A stretch of DNA of 64,000 nt from Bacteroidia bacterium (GTDB lineage Bacteria > Bacteroidota > Ignavibacteria > SZUA-365). The notes below the pieces were generated by a model that saw nothing but the letters and a program-made list of their open reading frames with translations, did not search any database and was not told the origin of the DNA. This document shows, piece by piece, positions 24,980 through 34,343 of this stretch (positions are counted from its first letter, which is position 1; each line of letters opens with the position of its first letter). The position numbers and the translations under genes are program-made. The DNA is taken from the NCBI GenBank assembly GCA_027493955.1, contig JAOSJT010000001.1, forward strand, positions 3,769,131-3,833,130. The letters run 5' to 3'.

Positions 24980-25110
24980 ATGAGTTCGGGGCTTGTGTCG
25001 GGGCAATGCAAAATAGCAGAACCATGCCGAACGGCAAAAGATTCCGTCCGGCACCCTTCAACCGTTCTGTCACGAGCCGCGTTACTCCCTGTCGCCTGAT
25101 GTCGGATGGA

Positions 25111-25140
25111 TAAAAAAACCGGAGGCGGGATGCCTCCGGT
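25111..25140 (-). terminator. Terminator between ferredoxin and carotenoid operon
   Basis: Read on the minus strand, ACCGGAGGC, a five-base loop and GCCTCCGGT form a perfect 9-bp stem (25118-25140) followed by seven T residues. It separates the ferredoxin gene from crtYc, so they are distinct units. Confidence 0.85.
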
Positions 25141-25180
25141 CGATCGCCGACAGATAACCGGCGTGTCACAAGTGCGGGTG

Positions 25181-25411
25181 TTATTGATTGATGATTGCGT
25201 CAGACGGACAGACGTCAATACAGCTGGGAGAATCGGAGTAGCCCTCGCACATGGTACAAAGTTCGGGAACGCTGAACGTGATGTCCTCGGACATCGGGGG
25301 TTTGGTCTCTCCATTCACTTCATACGATTCGCCGGCGCCGTAAATGGCGTTGCTGGGGCATTCGTCAATGCAGGCGTTGCAATTAATGCAATCATCCGTG
25401 ATAACGATCAT
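25181..25411 (-). CDS. 2[4Fe-4S] ferredoxin, Chlorobium type
   Basis: The protein has 76 aa. The first cluster ligands are C-x2-C-x2-C-x3-CP in CINCNACIDECP; the second site is C-x2-C-x8-C-x3-CP in CTMCEGYSDSPSCIDVCP. The eight-residue insertion between the second and third cysteine of the second cluster is the mark of the Chlorobium/Allochromatium ferredoxin group, which works at very low potential. It is a soluble cytoplasmic electron carrier. An AAAGGT ribosome site precedes the ATG, and a terminator lies 41 bp after the stop. Confidence 0.93.
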   Translation of the reverse strand: MIVITDDCINCNACIDECPSNAIYGAGESYEVNGETKPPMSEDITFSVPELCTMCEGYSDSPSCIDVCPSDAIINQ

Positions 25412-25412
25412 G

Positions 25413-25610
25413 TCAGGTACCTTTCTGAAAAGTGATGTGTTTCACATTCGCACGGTGCACGTCGTGCTCTATAAAAATAGGACACGTCGGATTGATTTGC
25501 AACGTGCTACGGTCGTCCCATGTCGCACACTGTCCCGCGTCGCAGAGCGACCCGGCAAAATACCGCTCCCGTGTCGCTTCCCCATCGGTCCGGATGATCA
25601 GAAATGCCAC
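25413..25610 (-). CDS. Possible small protein upstream of ferredoxin
   Basis: A 65-codon frame ends 1 bp before the ferredoxin start and overlaps the end of the barrel gene by 13 bp. It has mixed composition (GEATRERYFAGSLCDAGQC, then CPIFIEHDVHRANVKHITF) and GC-rich third positions like its neighbours. No family is recognised, and a clear ribosome site is lacking. It may be a real cysteine-containing small protein or a chance frame. Confidence 0.3.
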   Translation of the reverse strand: MAFLIIRTDGEATRERYFAGSLCDAGQCATWDDRSTLQINPTCPIFIEHDVHRANVKHITFQKGT

Positions 25611-26737
25611 TGTCCCCGGAGGTACAGCGAAGTCGGATAGTACCAGTATTCATCGAACGTTTCCCCGAGCGGAAGGAACAGCCCACCGATCAAGGAGGAG
25701 TTCTCCGTCCAGGCGTACGTCGCGTTCAGGAGAAGAAATCCGCTCCCGTCGTTCGTGTTGATGGAACAACCCGCGTTTCCTATCACCAGGGGGTGCAGTT
25801 GATACACAGCGCCCAGGTAGAGATACTTTCGATTGAGTTGTAAAATCTCTCCCTGATAGAGGCGGAGGAGCTCATAGTGCCCGGGATTGTTCACACCCTC
25901 TCCGTTGAACAGATACTCGAACAGGAGATACAACTCCGGCGTGAGTTGATAGTCGGCACCGAAAATGTACCGGAGGTATTCGTCATAGCCTTTCTCCGAA
26001 GCACCGACCCAAACGAGCTCCGCCCGTACTCCGGCATCCAGAAGATTCCCCGCCACATCTCCGCCCAGAACGACGCGCCTGTCAAAGTATCCGCCCATGA
26101 CGGAGAAGTCATACTCCGCATAATTCGTTCTGAAACGTGCTCCGTAATTACTGCTGTCGAGCGTGGGCCGAATATTGTAGACCAGCTGTGCGTCGGTGAA
26201 CTGGCCGAAATGCAATTTCAGCGAGACTGCATCAGCGCCATCCTTCTCGATTTTGTCATAACTTGCCGGATTGATGGGATTGAACAGATCCGTCGGATTC
26301 CAGACACGGCCGGTGCCCCACTGAATACGCTGACGCCCCGCCACGATGGAACCCCATGAGAGATTCTGCCTGAAATACAAGCGGTCCACGTAATGCTCCA
26401 AGCCCACATTTCCGTCGTCAATGATCTGCCATCGAAGATCCACCGCCTGCCGGTTCCCAATGTGCGGCGGCGAGATGGGGATGCGCCGATCTCTGCTGCT
26501 CAGCAGAAGGTCTGCCTCATGCTCGAGAACAATGCCCGCGTTTTCCCACAGTTCATAGCTGGGTCGCAATCGCAGGCGGGTGAGATTGACAAAAGCATCG
26601 TCCACACCTTCCACGGATGAATGCTGGTACGCCGCAATGTCAGCAGCATACCCGCTGAAGCGTAATTCCCATTGTGCCTGTGTGCTGGTCACCATTGTCA
26701 CAAGCAGAAGAACGACGAAGATTCCTTTTACGTCCAT
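25598..26737 (-). CDS. Outer-membrane porin-like beta-barrel protein
   Basis: The protein has 379 aa with a signal peptide (GIFVVLLLVTMVTSTQAQ) and a C-terminal phenylalanine, as outer-membrane proteins have. The body alternates amphipathic strands and contains GRQRIQWGTGRVWNPTDLFN, a motif seen in DUF1302 and related alginate-export-like porins. It probably forms a 16- to 18-strand barrel for a small polar solute; the substrate is unknown. GGAGGGATT precedes the ATG, a strong ribosome site. Its position beside the ferredoxin does not indicate a shared role. Confidence 0.8.
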   Translation of the reverse strand: MDVKGIFVVLLLVTMVTSTQAQWELRFSGYAADIAAYQHSSVEGVDDAFVNLTRLRLRPSYELWENAGIVLEHEADLLLSSRDRRIPISPPHIGNRQAVDLRWQIIDDGNVGLEHYVDRLYFRQNLSWGSIVAGRQRIQWGTGRVWNPTDLFNPINPASYDKIEKDGADAVSLKLHFGQFTDAQLVYNIRPTLDSSNYGARFRTNYAEYDFSVMGGYFDRRVVLGGDVAGNLLDAGVRAELVWVGASEKGYDEYLRYIFGADYQLTPELYLLFEYLFNGEGVNNPGHYELLRLYQGEILQLNRKYLYLGAVYQLHPLVIGNAGCSINTNDGSGFLLLNATYAWTENSSLIGGLFLPLGETFDEYWYYPTSLYLRGQWHF

Positions 26738-27067
26738 AATCCCTCCGACCGGCGGAATGCTGCCACCCGCCGCATTTCATAATTGCTGTTCGACACGTGC
26801 GGACAACTTACGAATATTTGGCATCGATGCAAATGACGATTCGTCGTCACAGCGTTCGGGGTGTTGGCAGAACGGGAGCTTCAGCAGTGCTCATGCTCGA
26901 TTGAGGAAGCGTCTAACGCGGTGAATGGCCGAAGAATTACCTGATATGCCGAACAGATGCGAGGAAATGACTGCGGCCATCGGATCCGACGCTGATATGC
27001 GATTGAAGTTCTATGCTGTACGGAAGTACTTCGCAGCGGCCAGGCAGTAAATCGTTGCCGCCACTCC
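26738..27067. other. Intergenic region, no gene seen
   Basis: About 330 bp lie between two minus-strand genes. It should hold the promoter of the porin-like gene and the 3' end of the aminotransferase transcript. I see no strong hairpin, repeat or coding frame. Confidence 0.35.
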
Positions 27068-28237
27068 TCACTCCCCGACTTCCACCGCTATCCTCTTCAC
27101 TCCTTCCGCGAACATCGCTGGAGGTGTGAGCAGACTGACTACCGCATGCACTCCGCGCGGGAAGTCGAAGAAATACCCGGGATGCACGTAGACGCTCTGC
27201 TTGCGCAGGAGGTTCATGGCAAAGTGCTCCTCGTCCGTATCCTTCGGAAGGTTGATCACCGCGGTCCAGCCCCCCTGCACTTCGGGTACATGCAGCGAGG
27301 AGAAGCAGGAAAGTAACTCCTTGAGAACGGCGTAATTTGTGATGCAGCGGGTGCGAATTTCCTCCTGTACGCTGACCCGCGATGTGAGCAAAGTGTCGGC
27401 GGCGAGCATCACAGGCGTGCCAACGCTGAGAAACGCGTCGGCGATCAGGTCAAGACGCGAGCGTGCCTGCGCAACAAGGCGCTCCGGGCCGCTGCTTACG
27501 ATCCAGCCGAGCTTGAGCTGCGGCAGTCCGGCGAGCTTGGATAGTCCATTCAGCGTGAAAGTGAGAATGGAATTCTCCTCCACCGTACGCGAACGAAGTA
27601 CATTGCGCGCGAGCGGGAAATCCCAGAATACTTCATCCACGATCAACGCGATGTTTCTTCGTTCGCAGAACACCCGGAGATGCGCAAGATCGTCCGGATC
27701 GAGATAGGCGCCCACGGGATTGGAAGGATTGACGACAACCACGGCACGGGGACGGTCGGAGCACGCATCGTCCAGCGACCCGAAGTCGATGCGCCAGAGT
27801 CCCTGAGCGGAACGGCGCAGTTTGTACGGGCGTAACCGGACACTGTCCAATGCGGCGAGATACTCGAAGAGGGGATAGGCCGGGTGTGGAATAAGAACGG
27901 AATTTTCCGGATCGCAGAGAAGCTTGAACAGGAAACTGTAGGCCTCGCTTGTTCCGGCTGTACAGTGAATGGCATCCGCGGATACGGTGCAGCCTGCGTC
28001 TGCGTAATAGCGTGAAATGGCTTCGCGCGCCGCAGCGAGTCCCTTGGGATGCGGCGAATAGCGCAACACCTCGGGCCGCGCGAATGCTTCCGGTAAATGT
28101 GGATCGAAAGTGAAGCCGGCCTCCGTCGGATTAGCGAGCGTGAGGTCCAGTATTTCTCCACCCTCGCTGCGTTTGCGTGCCAGCTCGGCTGTAAGCGGAT
28201 TTTCGGTTAGGGACCAGGGAATGCGGCCTGAAAACAT
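27068..28237 (-). CDS. Pyridoxal-phosphate aminotransferase, class I/II
   Basis: The protein has 389 aa of aminotransferase fold type I, aspartate-aminotransferase group. Visible elements: LANPTEAGF near the N-terminus, the phosphate loop TAGTSEAYSF, VVVNPSNPVGAYL, the DEVFWDF aspartate that binds the ring nitrogen, and the Schiff-base lysine in LNGLSKLAGLPQLKLGW. The closing domain has an SVYVHPGYFFDF segment that places the substrate carboxylate. The amino acid substrate is not determined by sequence; alanine, aspartate or aromatic substrates are possible. AGGAGGG precedes the ATG. It is divergent from the bacterioferritin-like gene. Confidence 0.88.
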   Translation of the reverse strand: MFSGRIPWSLTENPLTAELARKRSEGGEILDLTLANPTEAGFTFDPHLPEAFARPEVLRYSPHPKGLAAAREAISRYYADAGCTVSADAIHCTAGTSEAYSFLFKLLCDPENSVLIPHPAYPLFEYLAALDSVRLRPYKLRRSAQGLWRIDFGSLDDACSDRPRAVVVVNPSNPVGAYLDPDDLAHLRVFCERRNIALIVDEVFWDFPLARNVLRSRTVEENSILTFTLNGLSKLAGLPQLKLGWIVSSGPERLVAQARSRLDLIADAFLSVGTPVMLAADTLLTSRVSVQEEIRTRCITNYAVLKELLSCFSSLHVPEVQGGWTAVINLPKDTDEEHFAMNLLRKQSVYVHPGYFFDFPRGVHAVVSLLTPPAMFAEGVKRIAVEVGE

Positions 28238-28387
28238 GTATCCCTCCTGAGCGCATTGGATTGAGGGGGATGACAGGCGTTGCGCCTGAACTGCGAATTC
28301 GGGAAATTACAAACTTTCTGATCCTCTTGCACGATTTTCGTAGAGCGGAAGATCAGATATTTTCCAAAAAGTATTGGAGTATGCGTC

Positions 28388-28885
28388 ATGCACGAACAGA
28401 GCATCGAACTTCTCAACAAGGCGGTAGCCGATGAATTGCACGCCGTCCATCAGTACATGTATTTTCACTTTCATTGCGACGACCAGGGTTTCGAGCTGCT
28501 TTCAGCGCTATTCCGCCGTACCGCCATCGAAGAAATGATGCATGTGGAAAAACTCGCTGAGCGTATCCTCTTTCTCAAGGGTGAAGTACACATGGTCCTT
28601 GCCGAGAATGTCGAAGCACTCCACGACGTTCAGGCGATGTTGGAGAAAGCGTCGGCCATGGAAGCAGCCAGCGCCCGACAGTACAACCTCTGGGCGAACG
28701 AGAGCGCCGCGAATGCCGATTCCGTCACGAAGCAGTTGTTCGAATCGCTGGTCGTGGACGAGGAACGACATTACGATAACTACGATACGGAAATGGACAA
28801 TCTCAAAAATTTCGGTCCCCAGTATCTGGCACTACAGTCCATCGAACGCAGCAAGCTGCGTGGAGTCGCCGGAGGAACCGCATAG
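28388..28885 (+). CDS. Bacterioferritin-like ferritin-fold protein
   Basis: The protein has 165 aa and is all helical. The diiron ligands are in place for the Bfr/Dps-like group: Glu in ADELHAVHQY (near residue 16), EEMMHVE (Glu and His near 50-54) and the C-terminal DEERHYD (near 125-130). The Met before the His in the second helix is where bacterioferritins bind haem. It should store or oxidise iron in the cytoplasm. GGAG precedes the ATG by 10 bases. A hairpin terminator follows 56 bp after the stop. Confidence 0.88.
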   Translation: MHEQSIELLNKAVADELHAVHQYMYFHFHCDDQGFELLSALFRRTAIEEMMHVEKLAERILFLKGEVHMVLAENVEALHDVQAMLEKASAMEAASARQYNLWANESAANADSVTKQLFESLVVDEERHYDNYDTEMDNLKNFGPQYLALQSIERSKLRGVAGGTA

Positions 28886-28941
28886 GGCTTTCCGCCTTCG
28901 TACCTTCTCATTGAGATGGCTGCACATATACTCAAAAATGG

Positions 28942-28971
28942 AACGCCCGTCGTACGTCACTGCGACGGGCG
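28942..28971 (+). terminator. Terminator between convergent genes
   Basis: CGCCCGTCG pairs with CGACGGGCG around a 10-base loop, followed by a T-rich stretch (TTCTTCTCGTTTTT). It lies between the bacterioferritin-like gene and the minus-strand lipoprotein gene and may serve both. Confidence 0.7.
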
Positions 28972-28997
28972 CGTTCTTCTCGTTTTTCTTTGTCCTG

Positions 28998-30377
28998 CTA
29001 CGGAATGCCGATGGTAATCGTGTAGCCGGCTGACTGCACGCCCGATTGTTGCTTCAGATACACCACGATATGATAATCCGCATGACGCGGGAGCGTTCCG
29101 GTCCAACTGCGGCGCTCCCCGCTGATATCACTGTTGTCCAGGAAAACGCGAAAGGCCGCATCTGGCTGCTCGGCGTCGAGGGTCACCTGCATGGTCTGTC
29201 CCCGGCGGGCACGCAACACATATTCGTTGTGTCTGCCTTTCTCCAACGAAGCGCTGAGCGTGATACCCGTGCTACCCTTTTGGAAACGGACGCGGCTGGA
29301 ATTGAGCGGCCCCGGGATCATGCGGTGGGTATGTGCCGGAATGACAGCCTCCGCGTTCTCATCGGGTAGCGGTGGAACGGCTTTACGGACCAGGCCCGAT
29401 TTCTGCGGCGTGTGGTCCACCGGCGCACCGTTCTTGGGGGCTGCGGTGTTCTGCTTCGACGAGAGGGACTTCGGCGGGAGTGGATTGGATGGTGCCGTCT
29501 TATCAGCGACCGAGGGAGGTGACTTTCTCACGGTTGAGGATGCTCCAGGTGTCCGGGCGGTTTGTTCCGCTGTTCCTGATTGCTTCTCCTTCAAAGTCGT
29601 TTTGTTGGTTTGTGACGGGGTGGTTTTCTTCGCCGTGGGAGTTCCTTGCGTGGGCTGTACGGCCTGATCACTCACGTCCGACGAAACTGTGTGTGATGAT
29701 GCGGGAGCCTGGACGGAGGGCGGTGCGTCATCAGACTGCGATATTGCAGGTTCCTGTCGTGCGCTTTCACCGCTGTACAAGATGGCAATGACGGCGCTGG
29801 TGTCGAACCGTCCGGCGCTGTCCGGTGGCCCAAGCTGACGCAGGGCTTCAGCACGACGCATGAAAGCGGGCATTTCCTCCTCTTCCAGGTCGATACGGGA
29901 TTCCCCCATGAGTTTTTCGTAGTGGAACATGTTGCCGTTGGCATTGAAGTACAACCGGTACAAGGTTTCAGCCCTGTCGGCAGCATCGCCCATCGGATCG
30001 AGCTGTATACTGGAGCGCGCATAGAGGTGGAAAAGATTTCCGTTGTCAAAGTAGAATCTGTTCCTTCCTGAATTGCCATTACGATCAGCCCATCGTTCAT
30101 CAACCTGGGCAGGATTGCCCGCTTCTCCGTACAATGTAGCGGTGATCATGGTATCCCCGACGGTAAAGCTGAAGTCCTGCCGTGGCATTCGATCCAACTC
30201 CGTTTGTATCGTGGCGGCGCGCTTCCTGATATCCAACAATTGCGCGGCATTGAAGGGATCTTTTCTCGCTGGAGGCGCAGTCTCACTCTCCCAGAATCTC
30301 ATGTCCTTGCAGGATGTAAGCAGCGATACGGCGATGACGAACGGTAAAAACAGGAACGTGGCGTGTCGAAGACGCAT
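28998..30377 (-). CDS. Lipoprotein with long Pro/Thr/Ser/Lys linker and C-terminal beta domain
   Basis: The protein has 459 aa with a type II signal peptide and lipobox LLTSC (residues 18-23). Residues 40-200 form a folded domain with alternating strands (YRLYFNANGNMFHYEKL). Residues 205-335 are low-complexity, rich in Pro, Thr, Ser and Lys, and probably disordered. Residues 345-459 are a strand-rich domain (RGQTMQVTLDAEQPDAAF, SWTGTLPRHADYHIVVYL) resembling peptidase-C-terminal or inhibitor-like modules. It may be anchored in one membrane and reach across the periplasm. No catalytic motif is recognised. GGAGG precedes the ATG. Confidence 0.7.
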   Translation of the reverse strand: MRLRHATFLFLPFVIAVSLLTSCKDMRFWESETAPPARKDPFNAAQLLDIRKRAATIQTELDRMPRQDFSFTVGDTMITATLYGEAGNPAQVDERWADRNGNSGRNRFYFDNGNLFHLYARSSIQLDPMGDAADRAETLYRLYFNANGNMFHYEKLMGESRIDLEEEEMPAFMRRAEALRQLGPPDSAGRFDTSAVIAILYSGESARQEPAISQSDDAPPSVQAPASSHTVSSDVSDQAVQPTQGTPTAKKTTPSQTNKTTLKEKQSGTAEQTARTPGASSTVRKSPPSVADKTAPSNPLPPKSLSSKQNTAAPKNGAPVDHTPQKSGLVRKAVPPLPDENAEAVIPAHTHRMIPGPLNSSRVRFQKGSTGITLSASLEKGRHNEYVLRARRGQTMQVTLDAEQPDAAFRVFLDNSDISGERRSWTGTLPRHADYHIVVYLKQQSGVQSAGYTITIGIP

Positions 30378-30416
30378 GCCTGGCCTCCGGATTGATGATT
30401 CTCTTACGCAATGTAC

Positions 30417-30448
30417 AAAAAAAAGCGGCGGTCATAGAAATGGCCGCC
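30417..30448 (-). terminator. Terminator after nrdJ
   Basis: On the minus strand GGCGGCCAT, a TTCT loop and ATGACCGCC form a 9-bp stem with one mismatch (30427-30448), followed by eight T residues (30417-30424). It lies about 30 bp after the nrdJ stop. Confidence 0.8.
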
Positions 30449-30478
30449 ACTTTGAGGGAGAGAGAGTAGAGTCGTAGA

Positions 30479-33400
30479 TCAGGAACAACCGCTCGTGGTC
30501 CCGCAGTCCTCGCACACCGTGCAGGTGCCGTTGCGTTTCACGCGGGAGGAACCGCAGGAACCGCACATCTCGCCGGTGTAGCCCTTGGCACGCGCCATCA
30601 TGACGGTTTCACTGCGTGCTGTCCGTTTTTCGTTGAGCACCGATTCCGTCTGGAGTTTAGGAGCACTCTCGCCATTTTCGCGCTTCCGGGTCAGCGTTGG
30701 AGGCGAATTGAAACTGGCGAGTGGCTGTTCGGGTGTTTCGTCCACGGATTTGACGTGGATAAAATCCGTACGGCCGAGATACTCATACCCGAGCACACGG
30801 AATACATAATCCAAAATGGATGTCGAATTGCGGATGGCTTCGTGCCCGATGACGACACCGGCAGGCTCGAAACGCGTGAAGGTGAAAGTGTCCACCAGTT
30901 CTTCCAGCGGTACGCCATATTGTAACGCTTTGGAGGTAAGCACGGCAAAGCAGTTCAACAAACCTTTGAAGGAGGCGCCTTCCTTGTACATGTCGATAAA
31001 GATTTCGCCGAGACTGCCGTCGTCGTATTCACCCGTGCGGAGAAACACCTTGTGACCACCAACTACCGCTTCGCGTACGAAGCCATGGCGTTTCGCCGGA
31101 AGCTTTTTCCGCTCGACACGTGTAACGATTTTCTCCTGCACTTCGCGCGGCCCGATCTGTTCGTTGAAATCATCTTCGGTACCCATCTCAGCCAGCGCCG
31201 CGGCTTCGGGATCACTGACGGTACTGAGCGGCTGTGAGAGTTTGCTACCGTCGCGATAGATCGCATTGGCCTTGAGCATGAGCTTCCACGAAGTCATATA
31301 GGCGCTCTTGACGTCGGCGATGGTTGCATCAGCAGGCATGTTGATAGTTTTGGAGATGGCGCCGGAGATAAACGGTTGTACGGCGGCCATCATATGGATA
31401 TGCCCGTCCACGCTGATAAATCGCTGTCCGTGCTTCCCGCATTTGTTCGCGGTGTCGAACACCGGGAGATCAGATTTTTTGACATGCGGAGCACCCTCTA
31501 TCATCATGGTACCGCAGACAAATTCATTGGCGCGTTCGATTTGCTCGGCACTGAAACCGAGCGCTTTGAGCATGTCGAATGACGGATCTGTGAGTTGTTC
31601 GTCCGAGAAGCCCAGCCGTTTGCAAAGCTGTTCGCCAAGTACCCATTTGTTGAATGCCATACGGATCTCGAACACGGTGTCGAGATGCTTCTCGATTTCC
31701 TCGACGCCATCGGATGTGAAACCCTTGGCCATAAGGCTTTCGCGGTTGATTTCGGGACAACCCGCAAGGGTTCCGTGTCCCTTGATGTATTTCTCGATTT
31801 CTTCGATCTGCTGGGGCGAATAGTGGAGCAACTCCAGAGCCTTGGGAACGGACTGGTTGACGATTTTGAAATAGCCGCCACCGGCGAGTTTTTTGTATTT
31901 CACAATGGCGAAATCGGGTTCCACTCCGGTCGTATCACAGTCCATGACCAAACCGATGGTGCCGGTGGGTGCCAACACCGTTACCTGTGCATTTCGGTAT
32001 CCGTACATTTCGCCAAGTTCGAGAGCGCGGTCCCAGCTTTCTCGGGCGGCATGCAGCAGCGTCGTCGGACAGAGGTCATGTAAACCGACAGGTGGCACAC
32101 TCAACCCTTCATATTCGTTCGGATTCGCATTCCACGCAGCTCTGCGGTGGTTGCGTATGACGCGCAGCATGTGATTTCTGTTGGCGTCGAATCGCGGAAA
32201 AGGAGTGATGTCGCGCGCCATCTCAGCGGAGGCGGAGTACGATTCAGCGGTCATGAGCGCGGTGATGCCGGCAGCGAGTGCGCGGCCCTGATCGCTGTCA
32301 TACGGAACGCCCGATACCATCAGGAGCGAACCGAGATTGGCATAACCGAGACCCAGCGTCCGGAACTGATAGCTCTTGAGCGCGACAGCGCGACTGGGAA
32401 ATTGCGCCATGAGAACGGAAATCTCGAGGGTGATCGTCCATAAGCGGACAGCATGGCGGAAATCCTCGACCTGGAACTCATGTTGCGCGTCATTCCAGAA
32501 ATATTTCAGGTTGAAGGAAGCCAGATTGCACGCGGTGTCGTCCAGAAACATGTATTCCGAACACGGATTGCTGGCGTTTATCCGTCCGTCCACCGGGCAG
32601 GTATGCCACTCGTTGATAGTTGTATCGAACTGAATGCCGGGATCAGCCGATCCCCAGGCGGCATAACCGATGCGGTCCCATAATTCGGCCGCTTTCAGCG
32701 TCTTCGCCACTCCGCCGGTGGTGCGATTTATCAGATTCCAGTTGCCATCGTTCTCCACCGCTTCGAGGAAGTTGTTGGTGACTCGAACGGAATTGTTGGA
32801 ATTCTGCCCGCTGACGGTCAGGTACGCTTCGCTTTCGTAGTCCGTACCGAACTCGTCCAGATCGATATGGTCTTGCCCCTGCTCGGCGAGTTGCAAGGCG
32901 CGATAAATATAGTTTTCCGGCACCGCCGCCTTGCGCGCTTGCAGAATCGCCAAGGCCAGCTCGCGATTTTTTTGATAGTCAGCGTTCCCGCCCTTGTGTA
33001 CCGCCTGAATGATGCGGTTGAGGTGCAGGTTATTGATACGACTCCCGGTCACCAGTGCGGCGACTTTTTCCTCTTCGTTGACCTTCCAGTCAATAAACTC
33101 CTCGATATCCGGATGGTCAATGTTTACAACCACCATTTTTGCAGCTCGACGCGTGGTCCCACCACTTTTTATCGCTCCCGCTGCGCGGTCGTTGATTTTC
33201 AGGAAAGACATTAAACCCGAGGACACACCACCGCCCGAGAGGCGTTCCCGGCGTCCTCGAAGATTGCTGAAGTTGCTTCCCGTACCTGATCCATACTTGA
33301 AAATGCGGGCCTCGCGCGTAACGAGGTCGAAAATGCCGCCTTCGTTGACGAGGTCGTCTTCCACGGACTGAATGAAGCATGCGTGAGGTTGAGGACGACT

Positions 33401-33925
33401 GTATGCGTCCTCCGATGCCAGTATCTCCCCGGTCTGCGGATCGGCATAGAAATGACCTTGAGAGTTCCCTGTAATCCCGTAAGCGAAGTGCAGGCCGGTA
33501 TTGAACCACTGCGGAGAATTCGGAGCGGCCATCTGACGGAGCAGCGTATAGGCGGTTTCGTCGTAATAGTTCTGGGCGTCTTCCGCGGTATCGAAGTAGC
33601 CGTGACGCTCACCCCAGTCTTTCCAGCAACCGACCATACGATGAACTACTTCACGGATGCTTTTCTCGCTGCCGAGCACGGGTTGTCCCCGTTCATCGAG
33701 CATGGGAGAACCGTCCTCGTTTTTTTGAGGGACACCAGCCTTCCTGAAGTATTTTTGTGCGAGAATGTCCGTCGCCATCTGCGACCAGTGTGCGGGAACT
33801 TCGATGTCGTGCAGTTCAAAGACGAGCTTGCCGTCGGGATTGCGCAGAACAGAGGAGCGACGGGTGTACTCGAAACAATCGTACGCGTTCTGTCCGGGCC
33901 GTGTGAACCTGCGGGTAATCTTCAT
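30479..33925 (-). CDS. nrdJ: Adenosylcobalamin-dependent ribonucleotide reductase (class II)
   Basis: The protein has 1148 aa, the long NrdJ form. It reduces ribonucleotides to deoxyribonucleotides using adenosylcobalamin to start the radical, so it needs no oxygen and no small subunit. Landmarks: the N-terminal [13 protein letters not shown], the active-site [19 protein letters not shown], the loop [20 protein letters not shown] and the Cys-rich tail [20 protein letters not shown], which re-reduces the active site. No nrdA/nrdB is in the window. It has its own leader and promoter (33926-34175) and a terminator, so it is a single-gene unit. The organism must make or import B12. Confidence 0.95.
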   Translation of the reverse strand: MKITRRFTRPGQNAYDCFEYTRRSSVLRNPDGKLVFELHDIEVPAHWSQMATDILAQKYFRKAGVPQKNEDGSPMLDERGQPVLGSEKSIREVVHRMVGCWKDWGERHGYFDTAEDAQNYYDETAYTLLRQMAAPNSPQWFNTGLHFAYGITGNSQGHFYADPQTGEILASEDAYSRPQPHACFIQSVEDDLVNEGGIFDLVTREARIFKYGSGTGSNFSNLRGRRERLSGGGVSSGLMSFLKINDRAAGAIKSGGTTRRAAKMVVVNIDHPDIEEFIDWKVNEEEKVAALVTGSRINNLHLNRIIQAVHKGGNADYQKNRELALAILQARKAAVPENYIYRALQLAEQGQDHIDLDEFGTDYESEAYLTVSGQNSNNSVRVTNNFLEAVENDGNWNLINRTTGGVAKTLKAAELWDRIGYAAWGSADPGIQFDTTINEWHTCPVDGRINASNPCSEYMFLDDTACNLASFNLKYFWNDAQHEFQVEDFRHAVRLWTITLEISVLMAQFPSRAVALKSYQFRTLGLGYANLGSLLMVSGVPYDSDQGRALAAGITALMTAESYSASAEMARDITPFPRFDANRNHMLRVIRNHRRAAWNANPNEYEGLSVPPVGLHDLCPTTLLHAARESWDRALELGEMYGYRNAQVTVLAPTGTIGLVMDCDTTGVEPDFAIVKYKKLAGGGYFKIVNQSVPKALELLHYSPQQIEEIEKYIKGHGTLAGCPEINRESLMAKGFTSDGVEEIEKHLDTVFEIRMAFNKWVLGEQLCKRLGFSDEQLTDPSFDMLKALGFSAEQIERANEFVCGTMMIEGAPHVKKSDLPVFDTANKCGKHGQRFISVDGHIHMMAAVQPFISGAISKTINMPADATIADVKSAYMTSWKLMLKANAIYRDGSKLSQPLSTVSDPEAAALAEMGTEDDFNEQIGPREVQEKIVTRVERKKLPAKRHGFVREAVVGGHKVFLRTGEYDDGSLGEIFIDMYKEGASFKGLLNCFAVLTSKALQYGVPLEELVDTFTFTRFEPAGVVIGHEAIRNSTSILDYVFRVLGYEYLGRTDFIHVKSVDETPEQPLASFNSPPTLTRKRENGESAPKLQTESVLNEKRTARSETVMMARAKGYTGEMCGSCGSSRVKRNGTCTVCEDCGTTSGCS

Positions 33926-34140
33926 GTCGTGTGGCCTGTGCTATTCGTTCGGTTCAGTGTGTAAAAAAAGAGAATGCGGCTCCGCGGTGTGAGGTTGGCC
34001 AGTCAGTCTAAAGTGTTTATTTACAACGAGTTATTTCACTGTGGAGGCGAAAAAGCCCCCGTTCCCTGTTCTAGCGGACACAGGGAAATCAACCTGGTAC
34101 CTTCTGCATGTATGTAGCGGAAAGGCGGTGCCAATTCGTG
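33926..34140 (-). promoter_or_regulatory. Structured 5' leader of nrdJ
   Basis: From the predicted start near 34140 the leader is about 215 bases. Two adjacent hairpins stand out: TTCCCTGT at 34080-34087 with ACAGGGAA at 34062-34069, and GGGGGC at 34055-34060 with GCCTCC at 34043-34048. No B12-box or other cobalamin-riboswitch element is recognisable. The leader may regulate nrdJ by another means, or may encode a 44-aa frame beginning MFRGIVYIQTHEL that overlaps the promoter. The role is unproven. Confidence 0.4.
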
Positions 34141-34146
34141 GGTTTG

Positions 34147-34175
34147 AATATACACGATGCCCCGAAACATGTCAA
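34147..34175 (-). promoter_or_regulatory. Sigma70-type promoter of nrdJ
   Basis: On the minus strand TTGACA (34175-34170) and TATATT (34152-34147) are separated by exactly 17 bases, a near-perfect sigma70 promoter. It lies about 220 bp upstream of nrdJ, just downstream of the anmK terminator. A group with TTG/TAnnTTTG promoters would not require it, so its presence is notable. Confidence 0.7.
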
Positions 34176-34216
34176 GCAGATTCCTTTCTAGGGTTTCATG
34201 TTTTAATTTAACAAAA

Positions 34217-34251
34217 CACCGCAACGCATTGCAAGTAAATGTGTTGCGGTG
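34217..34251 (-). terminator. Terminator after anmK
   Basis: On the minus strand CACCGCAAC and GTTGCGGTG form a perfect 9-bp stem around a 17-base loop, followed by TTTTGTTAAATT. It closes the anmK unit before the nrdJ promoter. Confidence 0.75.
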
Positions 34252-34343
34252 GGAAAAAATTTAATGTAGCACTTTAAGTAGAGAGCTGACTTACGGGGGT
34301 GTTGACCCCGCATGCGACACCGAAAAGAAAGAATATCTGAACA

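Noticed and set aside
33926-34340. Cobalamin riboswitch upstream of nrdJ
   Set aside because: No B12 box or other conserved element of the cobalamin class could be found; the hairpins present are of another type.
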